A stretch of DNA of 64,000 bases from Candidatus Nitrotoga sp. CP45 (GTDB lineage: Bacteria; Pseudomonadota; Gammaproteobacteria; Burkholderiales; Gallionellaceae), in NCBI GenBank assembly GCA_945874105.1, contig CAMCFJ010000007.1:1-64000 (forward strand), in the 5' to 3' direction. Under the pieces are notes generated by a model. That model was not told where the DNA came from, made no database searches, and saw only the letters and a list, made by a program, of their open reading frames with translations. Position numbers and translations under genes: made by a program. This document shows, one piece after another, positions 1 through 7,129 of the stretch (position 1 is its first letter; every line of letters begins with the position of its first letter).

Positions 1-95
1 ATCTCGTCTGCAATTTGTGTTTGGTTCCAACCTGCTTTATGTAACCCGGAAATCTGGTATCGTTGCTCGTGGTCGAGTTGCGTGTATTGCTTCAT
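1..95 (-). CDS. IS30-family transposase, N-terminal fragment (runs off window)
   Basis: Reading leftwards from an ATG at 95-93, the first 31 codons give MKQYTQLDHEQRYQISGLHK followed by AGWNQTQIADE. This is the helix-turn-helix start typical of IS30-family DDE transposases. The rest of the gene lies before position 1. Transposases of this family cut and paste the element through its terminal inverted repeats. The family call rests on the N-terminal motif only, as the catalytic DDE domain is not visible. The element's terminus follows at about 188, so this is the 5' end of a complete or partial IS copy. Confidence 0.75.
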   Translation of the reverse strand, partial: MKQYTQLDHEQRYQISGLHKAGWNQTQIADE

Positions 96-188
96 CTGTG
101 TTCCTTTTACTTGGTCGTTTAAGTGGCTCGATGTTAACGCAGCTCGCCACCTAAATTCGCTTACAAAAGTTGCACTTCAGAGTTGAAT
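96..188 (-). mobile_element. IS30-family element terminus with inverted-repeat end
   Basis: The stretch between the transposase start and about 188 is the non-coding leader and outer end of the IS. Read on the minus strand the end is ATTCAACTCTGAAGTGCAAC, the type of terminal sequence found on many IS30-family elements. The exact last base (186-190) cannot be fixed because the other end and the target duplication lie outside the window. The junction falls inside the dienelactone hydrolase reading frame that follows. Confidence 0.6.
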
Positions 189-213
189 CCGCCCTGCCAT
201 ACAAGGTAAGGAG

Positions 214-942
214 GTGAGCTATAGCGCCAACGGTACCAATCTCAAGGGTTATATCGCCTACGACGATGCCATAAAGGGCAAGCGCCCAGGTGTTCTGGTC
301 GTGCATGAATGGTGGGGGCACAACGAATATGCGCGAAAACGTGCTCGTATGTTGGCAGAGCGTGGCTACACCGCGCTGGCAGTTGATATGTATGGCGACG
401 GCAAACAGGCGCATCACCCGGACGATGCAGGCAAGTTTGCCAGCGTTGTGGCAAAGGACACTAAACTTGCCAAGGCGCGATTCGATAGTGCGTACAGCCT
501 GATCAGCAAGGAAAAGACCGTGGATTCCAAGCGCATCGCAGCCATCGGCTATTGTTTTGGTGGTTCGGTCGTATTGAACATGGCGCGCATCGGTGAGCCA
601 CTTAAGGCTGTGATAAGTTTCCACGGTGGTCTGGGATCGGAATTTCCGGCAGAGGCGGGCAAGATCATGGCGCGCGTCGCGTCCTTTACCGGCGAAGATG
701 ACCCGATGATTCCCGCGACGCAGGTCGCCGCTTTCAGGCAGGAGATGGAGAAGGCCGGCGTGACTTACAAGGCGGTGACCTATCCCGGCGCCAAGCACAG
801 TTTCACCTATCCGGATGCCGATAAATATGGGCAGGAGTTCAAGCTGCCGCTAGCCTATAACGCTGCTGCGGACAAGGCTTCGTGGGATGAGAGCATGGCT
901 TTTTTGAGCGATGCGTTGCAGGTTAAAGGTATTACGAAATAG
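214..942 (+). pseudogene. dienelactone hydrolase family protein, 5' end removed by IS30 insertion
   Basis: The 242 residues after the GTG at 214 are a nearly whole alpha/beta-hydrolase of the dienelactone hydrolase family. VVHEWWGHNEYARKRARMLAE, GYCFGGSV with the nucleophile Cys, EDDPMIP with the acid and GAKHSF with the His are all present. Dienelactone hydrolases open enol-lactones in ring-cleavage pathways, although many paralogues have unknown substrates. The open frame continues upstream of the GTG to 187 as IRPAIQGKEVSYSANGTNLK. This resembles the mature start of secreted relatives (AIQGKEV...), so the GTG is internal and the AAGGAG next to it is too close to be a ribosome site. The lost part would be the signal peptide. 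If translated from 214, the product would stay in the cytoplasm. The fold is otherwise intact and no frameshift is seen. Confidence 0.8.
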
Positions 943-969
943 AAGAATTTATCTGAATCAGGGCTGTCG

Positions 970-1776
970 CTAGAACCGGATTCCCACCGCCAAACGGGTC
1001 ATATTGCTGGCAGTGAAATTTGCATGGGGATCCAAAGCGAGACGAAAAAACCACGGTTCCTGATCGTAGGTCAGCGTAACGCCAGTGCCGTGGAAGAGCT
1101 CGGAATCCGGATCACTCCGGCCTGTGCGCTGAAACAGGTCAACCGTCAGTCTGGACTGTGCGCTTGTTTGTTTGCGCAACACGAGGTGCGTGACACGTTG
1201 TTCGGTCCTGAGCCGGTCATCACGAATCTGATACAGGGTCATTAAAGTGGCGTTATTCGGGCGCCAGCCAGCGCCGAGCAATATCGAGTCATTTGGATCG
1301 AAGTTGAGGTTGTAGTAGGGCTTAAGATTTGTCCGCCCAAATCCGAGTAGCCCGAAGTAGGGCGCTTCTTTGCCATTGCTTAATTCCAGGGTGGCACTGC
1401 CGCCCACGAACCCGTGCGACGCGTATTGTCCTGAAGCAATAATTCTCCCAAAAGGTAACGGGTACTGACGTTCATAGCCGACGCGAGTCTGCTGAAATTC
1501 AGTGCCTCGCTGGTATTGACCGATCCAGAAAACATCATCTTCCCGGTTGCCACGTAAATTGATGTCCACCGCTGAACGGCCTGCGGTCTCATGATAGACG
1601 TTTGGAGTCAATTTCCAGGCAATCGCATGTGCCACGCTGACCGGGTCGTTGGGCTCGACATCAGCCCGATCTTGAATGGCCTGGGTCGGGGAGGATGCCA
1701 AGATAACAACTGCCACAACTATTACTAATACATTTTTTTTCGGACTGCATCGGACTGATCCGAGATTCAGTCGCAT
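970..1776 (-). CDS. predicted outer-membrane beta-barrel protein, unknown function
   Basis: This 268-residue protein has a basic N-terminus, a hydrophobic stretch at about 16-30 and a likely signal-peptidase site near SSPTQA. The rest is rich in alternating polar/aromatic strands (GRIIASGQYASHGFVGGSAT, APYFGLLGFGRTNLKPYYNL) and ends in Arg-Phe, as outer-membrane barrels do for BAM recognition. I do not recognise a named family. Its ATG (1776-1774) overlaps the TGA of the upstream Sel1-repeat gene by ten bases (ATGCGACTGA), so the two are almost certainly translationally coupled and probably work together in the envelope. Confidence 0.65.
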   Translation of the reverse strand: MRLNLGSVRCSPKKNVLVIVVAVVILASSPTQAIQDRADVEPNDPVSVAHAIAWKLTPNVYHETAGRSAVDINLRGNREDDVFWIGQYQRGTEFQQTRVGYERQYPLPFGRIIASGQYASHGFVGGSATLELSNGKEAPYFGLLGFGRTNLKPYYNLNFDPNDSILLGAGWRPNNATLMTLYQIRDDRLRTEQRVTHLVLRKQTSAQSRLTVDLFQRTGRSDPDSELFHGTGVTLTYDQEPWFFRLALDPHANFTASNMTRLAVGIRF

Positions 1777-3548
1777 GCTTTAAAATTTTTCTGCTGGCAG
1801 TCATTTGCCATTTTCTGTGCTTTTGCGATTTGCTGTAACGTCATTTTCTTCGCAACCATGTCGCGACTCTTCGCTGCGTCCCCATATCCGGCCGCTGCAC
1901 TAAGATTGAACCACGTGTGCGCGCGAACATAGTCCAGTGCAACCCCTTGCGCTTCCTCATACATCACGCCGAGATTGTATTGGGCATTGGTATTCCCTTG
2001 CACTGCTGCCAGGCGATACCAGCGCACTGCTTCAGCGTAATCCTGCGGGACACCTTGCCCTGCCTTGTAACTTACGCCGAGGTTGAATTGCGCTTCCGCT
2101 TGTCCTTGCATTGCTGCCAGGCGCCACCACTTGACTGCTTCCGTGTAGTCCTGCGCAACACCTAACCCTTTGCCAACCATATAGCCAAGATTATATTGCG
2201 CCAGATCATCCCCCTGCGCTGCGGCCAGGCGAAACCACTTGGCAGCTTCAGGGTAGTCTTGCGGGACGTTTTGCCCGTTGTAATACATCAAGCCAAGGTT
2301 GTTTTGTGCATGTACATTTCCCTGCGCTGCTGCTAATTGATACCACTTGATTGCTTCAGCATGGTTTTGCGGGATGCCTTGCCCTTTCATATAAATCACG
2401 CCGAGGTTGAATTGCGCCTCCGCCTGCCCTTGTGCTGCCGCCAGGCGCCACCACTTGAGTGCTTCTATGGAATCCTGTGCAAGACCTTGCCCGTTGGAAT
2501 ACTTCAAGCCAAGATGATATTGCGCATTCGCATTCTCCTGGGCTGCCGCTAATCGATACCACTTAACTGCTTCCGCATAGCCCTGCGAAACGCCTTGCCC
2601 TTTGTCAACCATATAGCCAAGATTGAATTGCGCATTTGCATTCCCCTGAGCTGCCGCCAGGCGCCACCATTTGAGGGCTTCTACGGAATCCTGTGCAACG
2701 CCTTGTCCCTTGGCATATTTCAAACCAAGCTCATATTGCGCATTCGTATTCCCTTGTGTTGCAGCCAGGCGATACCATTTCACAGCTTCAGTGTAGTCCT
2801 GTGCAACACCTTGCCCGCTGAAATACTTCAATCCAAGAGAATATTGCGCGTTCGCATTCCCCTGCGCCGCCGCCAGGCGATACCACTTGACCGCTTCAGC
2901 ATAGTCTTGTGGGACGCCGTGCCCTTCGTCATACATCAGGCCGAGGTTGTATTGCGCCAGCACATTTCCCTGCGCCGCTGCCAGGCGCCACCACTTGATT
3001 GCTTCTACATAATCCTGCGCAACGCCTTGCCCGTTGGCATAGTTCAAGCCGAGATGGTATTGCGCATCTGCATTCCCCTGCGCCGCCGCCAGATGAAACC
3101 ACTTCACTGCTTCTGCATAGTCCTGCGTAACATCTTGCCCATTTTTATATCTATGCCCGAGATTTATTTGCGCCCGCGCATCTCCATGCGCTGCTGCCAG
3201 TCGATACCATTTAACTGCTTCTGCGTAATCCCGGGCATTACCTATCCCTTTCTCATACATCAAGCCGAGATCGTATTGCGCGTTCGTATTTTCCTGCGCT
3301 GCTGCCAAGCGATACAGCTTCAATGCTTTTGCGTAGTCCTGCGCAACGCCTTGCCCGCTTACATACATCAAGCCGAGATTGTATTGCGCAATCGCATTCC
3401 CCTGCGCTGCCGCTACTTGATACCACCTGATTGCTTTTATGTAGTTACCGCGCTTATACGCAGCTAAGCCATCTTCGAATGGATCTGCCCACGTTGTATC
3501 AACGTTCAACAGTAGTGCAGTAAAGATACAGAATAGTAGTCGTTTCAT
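1767..3548 (-). CDS. secreted Sel1-repeat (TPR-like) protein, 14 repeats
   Basis: A 593-residue protein opens with a signal peptide (MKRLLFCIFTALLLNVDTTWA) and is then almost entirely a solenoid. Fourteen copies of the 36-residue Sel1 repeat can be counted from the recurring AxAQYNLGxMYxxGQGVxQD and AxKWYRLAAxQG blocks. A short Lys-rich tail containing two Cys closes it. Sel1 proteins are helical scaffolds for protein-protein contacts and this one should act in the periplasm or on the surface. Neighbouring repeats are highly alike at DNA level, which suggests expansion and shrinkage by recombination. The gene overlaps the following outer-membrane protein gene by ten bases. Confidence 0.85.
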   Translation of the reverse strand: MKRLLFCIFTALLLNVDTTWADPFEDGLAAYKRGNYIKAIRWYQVAAAQGNAIAQYNLGLMYVSGQGVAQDYAKALKLYRLAAAQENTNAQYDLGLMYEKGIGNARDYAEAVKWYRLAAAHGDARAQINLGHRYKNGQDVTQDYAEAVKWFHLAAAQGNADAQYHLGLNYANGQGVAQDYVEAIKWWRLAAAQGNVLAQYNLGLMYDEGHGVPQDYAEAVKWYRLAAAQGNANAQYSLGLKYFSGQGVAQDYTEAVKWYRLAATQGNTNAQYELGLKYAKGQGVAQDSVEALKWWRLAAAQGNANAQFNLGYMVDKGQGVSQGYAEAVKWYRLAAAQENANAQYHLGLKYSNGQGLAQDSIEALKWWRLAAAQGQAEAQFNLGVIYMKGQGIPQNHAEAIKWYQLAAAQGNVHAQNNLGLMYYNGQNVPQDYPEAAKWFRLAAAQGDDLAQYNLGYMVGKGLGVAQDYTEAVKWWRLAAMQGQAEAQFNLGVSYKAGQGVPQDYAEAVRWYRLAAVQGNTNAQYNLGVMYEEAQGVALDYVRAHTWFNLSAAAGYGDAAKSRDMVAKKMTLQQIAKAQKMANDCQQKNFKACD

Positions 3549-3772
3549 TGGTCACCTCATCAAGAACCTTACCGGAACATGGCAGGCATAACAAGAGGCA
3601 GGTTTATGAATTGCTGAGTGAATAATGAATTAAAAAACAGGTACCCGATAGATTATTGGGTAATATAAAATTAGTGTGTTTGGCCAACGGTTAAATGAAC
3701 AGTATTGGGCCGGATTTTCGCAGAGCAAAGGCTGGCAGCACTGCAAGAGCATTATCGCGAGGCAGGGGCTAA
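3549..3772. other. divergent intergenic region
   Basis: This region separates the minus-strand Sel1 gene from the plus-strand acetyltransferase gene and should hold both promoters, but no clear -35/-10 pair stands out. The stretch 3709-3774 can be read as RIFAEQRLAALQEHYREAGA then Lys and a stop. It looks like the tail of a lost helical protein and its TGA overlaps the next ATG. It is too short to identify. Confidence 0.3.
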
Positions 3773-4402
3773 ATGATATCGACCCCAAACCTTTGGAAGA
3801 TTTTTACAACATTAATCCCGCACATGAGCATTGATATATTCCGAGCAGCTAATAAGCTGGATGCAGAGATAATAGCCAATCTCGTCAATATGGCGTATCG
3901 CCCGGAATCAGCTGCATCTGGCTGGACGCATGAATACGATCTGGTGTCTGGGAGTAGAACAAATGCCGATCAAATTTTAGAAATAATATCAAAGCCGGAT
4001 TCCGTCATTCTTTTGGGCATCAAGGGGTCAGAGATTGTGGCTTGTATTCATATAGAGAAAGACGGCAGCAACGGCTGCATTGGAATGTTCGCAGTTAATC
4101 CAGCTGTGCAAAGAGCGGGGATTGGAAAACAAATGCTCGCCTATGCCGAAGGGGTCGCAACCGAAAATTTCAGTTCCGATAAATTCATTATGGTCGTTGT
4201 ATCCTCCAGAAGTGAACTCATTTCTTTTTATCAGAGGCGTGGCTATCATAAAACAGGTTCCATAATGGACTATCCTCTGTCAGCAGGTGCCGGCATTCCA
4301 AAACAGTCCGGTCTCAAAATCGAGATATTGGAAAAGCGGTCTGACATTACGATCAAACGGGACGCGCTGGACATGCGCCCAATAAACCAGGAGTCACTAT
4401 GA
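3773..4402 (+). CDS. GNAT-family N-acetyltransferase
   Basis: The protein has a GNAT fold: an N-terminal DIFRAANKLDAEIIANLVNM segment, the strand IVACIHIE, the acetyl-CoA loop FAVNPAVQRAGIGKQML (motif A, R/QxxGxG/A type) and a C-terminal FYQRRGYHKTG. Such enzymes move acetyl from acetyl-CoA to an amine, but the substrate cannot be read here. An AGGGG five bases before the ATG at 3773 supports that start (209 aa). The in-frame ATG at 3824, beginning MSIDIFRAAN, is the better match to family N-termini and is a real alternative. It overlaps the next gene by ATGA and so forms a two-gene unit with the cupin protein. Confidence 0.8.
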   Translation: MISTPNLWKIFTTLIPHMSIDIFRAANKLDAEIIANLVNMAYRPESAASGWTHEYDLVSGSRTNADQILEIISKPDSVILLGIKGSEIVACIHIEKDGSNGCIGMFAVNPAVQRAGIGKQMLAYAEGVATENFSSDKFIMVVVSSRSELISFYQRRGYHKTGSIMDYPLSAGAGIPKQSGLKIEILEKRSDITIKRDALDMRPINQESL

Positions 4403-4878
4403 ACGATCAGGATATTTTCGTAGCACTGATGGCATCAGAGGCCACGCCACGTACTAAACAATCGAATTATCCAGAACCTTTCGCTTCACGTGTGGAGGGT
4501 CGAGAGAAGCGCCCGCTCGGCGATTTGTTTGGTCTTTCAAACTTCGGGGTAAATCTAACCCGGCTTTTGCCCGGTGCCTGTTCAGCTTTACGGCACGCCC
4601 ATGCCAAGCAGGACGAATTCATCTACATTTTGCACGGCCATCCCATATTGCGTACCGATGCTGGAGAATCGCAACTTTCTCCAGGGATGTGTGCGGGATT
4701 CAAAGCGGGTACGGGCGACGGGCACCACTTGGTTAATCGCACAAATGAAGAAGTGAGTTACCTTGAAGTTGGTGACCGCAGCACGGGAGATTCGGCCGTG
4801 TATCCCGACGATGACTTACGGGCAGATTTTGTCGAAGGCAAATGGCAGTTTGCACATAAAGACGGTTCGCCATACTGA
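4399..4878 (+). CDS. cupin-domain protein
   Basis: The 159 residues form one small cupin beta-barrel. Metal-binding motif 1 is seen as LRHAHAKQDEFIYILHG (the His-x-His and Glu ligands) and motif 2 as GTGDGHHLVNRTNEE. The start overlaps the acetyltransferase stop (ATGA), so the genes are coupled. Small single-cupin proteins bind metals and sugars or act as isomerases, and this subgroup is often next to acetyltransferases without a known reaction. No specific substrate is claimed. Confidence 0.8.
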   Translation: MNDQDIFVALMASEATPRTKQSNYPEPFASRVEGREKRPLGDLFGLSNFGVNLTRLLPGACSALRHAHAKQDEFIYILHGHPILRTDAGESQLSPGMCAGFKAGTGDGHHLVNRTNEEVSYLEVGDRSTGDSAVYPDDDLRADFVEGKWQFAHKDGSPY

Positions 4879-4892
4879 AATACTGACAGCAC

Positions 4893-4930
4893 GGGTGCTA
4901 CGCGATATAGCTGTGAAGCACCGTTTTTTA
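4893..4930 (+). terminator. possible rho-independent terminator after the cupin gene
   Basis: GGTGCT at 4894-4899 pairs with AGCACC at 4917-4922 and is followed by G and six T. The loop is long (17 bases), so the structure is modest. Confidence 0.4.
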
Positions 4931-4948
4931 ATGATGGAGTACTCATAC

Positions 4949-5230
4949 ATGCAACACGTTTTAATCATTCATGAGGTCGAGGCTTATCCGGCATGGAAGG
5001 CGGTGTTTGACCAAGCAGCAGATATTAGAAAGCGCGCCGGAGAAATCAGCTACCAGTTGCTGCGATACGACAATGATGCAAACAACATCGTACACTTCTC
5101 GGAGTGGACATCGCTGGAGGACGCTCGGCGTTTCTTCGAGTCGCCTGAGTTGGTTGAAATCAGAAATAAGGCTGGCGTAAAAGCCCCCGCTTTTATTTAT
5201 CTGCAAGAGATAGAGCGTGGTGTTTTATAG
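4949..5230 (+). CDS. small antibiotic-biosynthesis-monooxygenase-like protein
   Basis: From the ATG at 4949 (GGAG about ten bases upstream) the product is 93 residues: MQHVLIIHEVEAYPAWKAVF ... LRYDNDANNIVHFSEWTSLE ... FFESPELVEIRNKAGV. This is the ferredoxin-like alpha-beta fold of the ABM/DUF1330-type dimeric alpha-beta barrel group, which includes small heme or quinol-acting enzymes and many uncharacterised members. No catalytic residues can be assigned. Longer in-frame starts upstream overlap the terminator and do not look like the family. Confidence 0.6.
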   Translation: MQHVLIIHEVEAYPAWKAVFDQAADIRKRAGEISYQLLRYDNDANNIVHFSEWTSLEDARRFFESPELVEIRNKAGVKAPAFIYLQEIERGVL

Positions 5231-5434
5231 CCCTCTCAAGTTCTACAATAACGAAAGGCCACATTCATCGCTTGACGACAAAACGCCAGATGAGTTCTAC
5301 TTCGCGTTGCATCATTTGCCATGCGTTTTTTGGAGTGCGATGGGCTTGGCTTCACTGCCATTTTACTAACGGGAGCGACTTGAGAGAGTAAATCTACGCT
5401 AGAAAATAACTGTAAATTATAAGGAGAAATTACC

Positions 5435-5944
5435 ATGTCACTTTCCATGTATCAGGCTTCAGTTACGCCCATGATTCATAGCCTAAGTAACTTGCAGGCA
5501 ATACTTAAAAAAGCTGATGCGTTCGTTGAGGCTAAAAAAATTGCCCCATCGGTTTTAATCAATGCAAGACTCTACCCGGATATGCTCCCGCTTTCACGCC
5601 AGGTGCAAATCGCAGCAGACATTGCCAAGCGTGGAACTTGCCGCCTTGCAGATGTTGAGCCGCCGAAGTATGAAGATAACGAGTCCACCTTCCCAGAGTT
5701 GATTGCACGACTGGATAAGACGATTGCCTTGCTTGAATCCTTCAAGCCAGAGCAAATTGACGGCACTGAGGATAAAACCATCAACCTGCCTATGCACGAT
5801 AAGACACTCACTTTTAAAGGCTTGTCTTTCTTGCTCGATTACGTGATGCCAAATGTTTATTTCCATGTAACTACCACCTACGCGATCTTGCGGCATAACG
5901 GAGTGGAGGTCGGTAAAAAGGATTATTTAGGTAATATTAGCTAA
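5435..5944 (+). CDS. DUF1993 family protein
   Basis: A 169-residue soluble protein with a good AAGGAGA site before its ATG. SLSMYQASVTPMIHSLSNLQ, the INARLYPDMLPLSRQVQIA block, FPELIARLDKTIALLESFKP and the C-terminal YFHVTTTYAILRHNGVEVGK DYLG block match the DUF1993 family, a helical group related to the DinB/YfiT-like four-helix proteins. Its function is not established. It stands alone, with 204 bases of empty sequence before it and more than 300 after. Confidence 0.8.
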   Translation: MSLSMYQASVTPMIHSLSNLQAILKKADAFVEAKKIAPSVLINARLYPDMLPLSRQVQIAADIAKRGTCRLADVEPPKYEDNESTFPELIARLDKTIALLESFKPEQIDGTEDKTINLPMHDKTLTFKGLSFLLDYVMPNVYFHVTTTYAILRHNGVEVGKKDYLGNIS

Positions 5945-6267
5945 CCGGCTTGCGGAGGTCTTGCCGCACAATCTGCCGACAGGTTCCTGTGGCTTGTCAT
6001 GTTGCCGATGTTCATGCAACGCTCAAATCCCCCCTAGCCCCCCTTTTTTCAAAGGGGGGATGCGTTGTCATCACGCGAATCATGTCTAACGGGAAGAACA
6101 AATGCCCATCCATTAAGTAAAATAACCAGCAGGCCTCCTTTAATCCGGCACGTAGAAATGATGCATGGCGTGCTTTGTGGATTGCATTAATAAATGCTTC
6201 ATTTTTATGTAATTCCCCTGAAACACTATTTCATTATCCTCCGCCGGTACATTAACGGGAGACGACG
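5945..6267. other. intergenic region with a C-tract/G-tract hairpin
   Basis: No gene is visible. At 6028-6060 the sequence CCCCCCTTTTTTCAAAGGGGGG-type forms a strong hairpin preceded by a second C-run. It may end transcription of the DUF1993 gene and resembles a dispersed repeat type seen between genes of many bacteria. Nothing else is recognisable. Confidence 0.45.
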
Positions 6268-6498
6268 ATGCTTAACATGATTCAGCAACCTGGACAGCCG
6301 AACAATTTGCATGCCTTGAACTCAGCTATCATTAATGCAGAAGTGAGAGAGTCGCATCGAATGAGATACCACATAGTCGCATCAAAAATGAGTGCCTATT
6401 TGAGTAATACCAAGGAAGAGATTGAACACAAAATGTTTAATCACTTTTGCGGACGCGTGCTACCAGTTACTTTTCGTGATTGGATGGTCAAACGTTAA
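6268..6498 (+). CDS. small hypothetical protein
   Basis: This 76-residue frame begins MLNMIQQPGQPNNLHALNSA and ends VTFRDWMVKR. GGGAGA lies about seven bases ahead of the ATG. It is hydrophilic and helical, without a signal peptide or any motif I know. It sits alone between two AT-rich spacers. The ribosome site and a composition close to the coding average make it a plausible gene, but no family supports it. Confidence 0.4.
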   Translation: MLNMIQQPGQPNNLHALNSAIINAEVRESHRMRYHIVASKMSAYLSNTKEEIEHKMFNHFCGRVLPVTFRDWMVKR

Positions 6499-7129
6499 TT
6501 TCATCCAATAATCGAGATTCAAGTGGTAACTAAACCCGCATGAATGTCCTCCATTTTTAGTTAAAAGCAGGAGCAAACTAATTTGCACTCAAAGTGTCGT
6601 AATGTGGGGGCGTTTGGATATTAAATACTATGTTTTAATTCTCTGTGCAGTATCGAGCGTATATTTTTCAATTCGCACAATCGAGTCAGGCTTTCATACA
6701 ATTAGCGGTCATATATTCAATTGGATATATCATCGCTTAATTTATTTATGTGAAAGATCCTGGAATGCTGACACAGGCGAAATAGTGTAAAAAATTAATC
6801 TAAACATTAACAAAAGTGCTTGACATTATGTTGCTTATTCACAAGTTGCAAATATATCTAACAAATGAGTATGGTTTTAGCGCTGTTTTTGAACGATAAA
6901 TGCAAGTAACTGTTTTTATTATAAATAAATAGTGACTATTAAATGAGCGATGTGACAAAATCCCATATAGCGTTAGCAGTTAGCTTAATTTTATTAAAAC
7001 TGTTCACAATGTTATCCACAGTTTATGTGGACAATAAAAGTACTTAATTAAGTTGTCAAAATTTGTTCAAATAATCAATAGGCGGCTAAAAATCATCTCA
7101 GCCCATTTTGCTTTTTAGAGGCTTTCATA
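6499..7129. other. AT-rich spacer before the glycosyl/methyltransferase-like gene
   Basis: About 630 bases are much richer in A and T than the surrounding DNA. A 62-codon frame at 6602-6790 (MWGRLDIKYYVLILCAVSSV...) has one hydrophobic segment but no convincing ribosome site, so I do not call it a gene. Near 7012-7034 lie two DnaA-box-like nonamers facing each other. The composition fits recently acquired DNA and continues into the next gene. Confidence 0.4.
7012..7034. promoter_or_regulatory. pair of DnaA-box-like sequences
   Basis: TTATCCACA at 7012-7020 is a consensus DnaA box. TGTGGACAA at 7026-7034 is the reverse complement of TTGTCCACA, one mismatch from the first. They face each other across five bases inside an AT-rich spacer about 100 bases ahead of the next start codon. 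They could bind DnaA, or simply form a small hairpin. No replication gene is nearby. Confidence 0.35.

Noticed and set aside
2595-3467. 290-codon open frame on the plus strand
   Set aside because: It lies wholly inside the Sel1-repeat gene and mirrors its 108-base periodicity. Its Cys/Arg/Pro-rich text is an antisense shadow.
1917-3548. CRISPR-like regular repetition
   Set aside because: The regular spacing is the Sel1 codon repeat, with no constant direct repeat separated by unique spacers. No cas gene is present anywhere in the window.
3709-3774. RIFAEQRLAALQEHYREAGA-type frame
   Set aside because: Possibly the tail of a lost gene, but it is too short to identify. Kept only as a note on the intergenic region.
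6602-6790. 62-codon frame with one hydrophobic stretch
   Set aside because: AT-rich spacer, no convincing ribosome site, no family.
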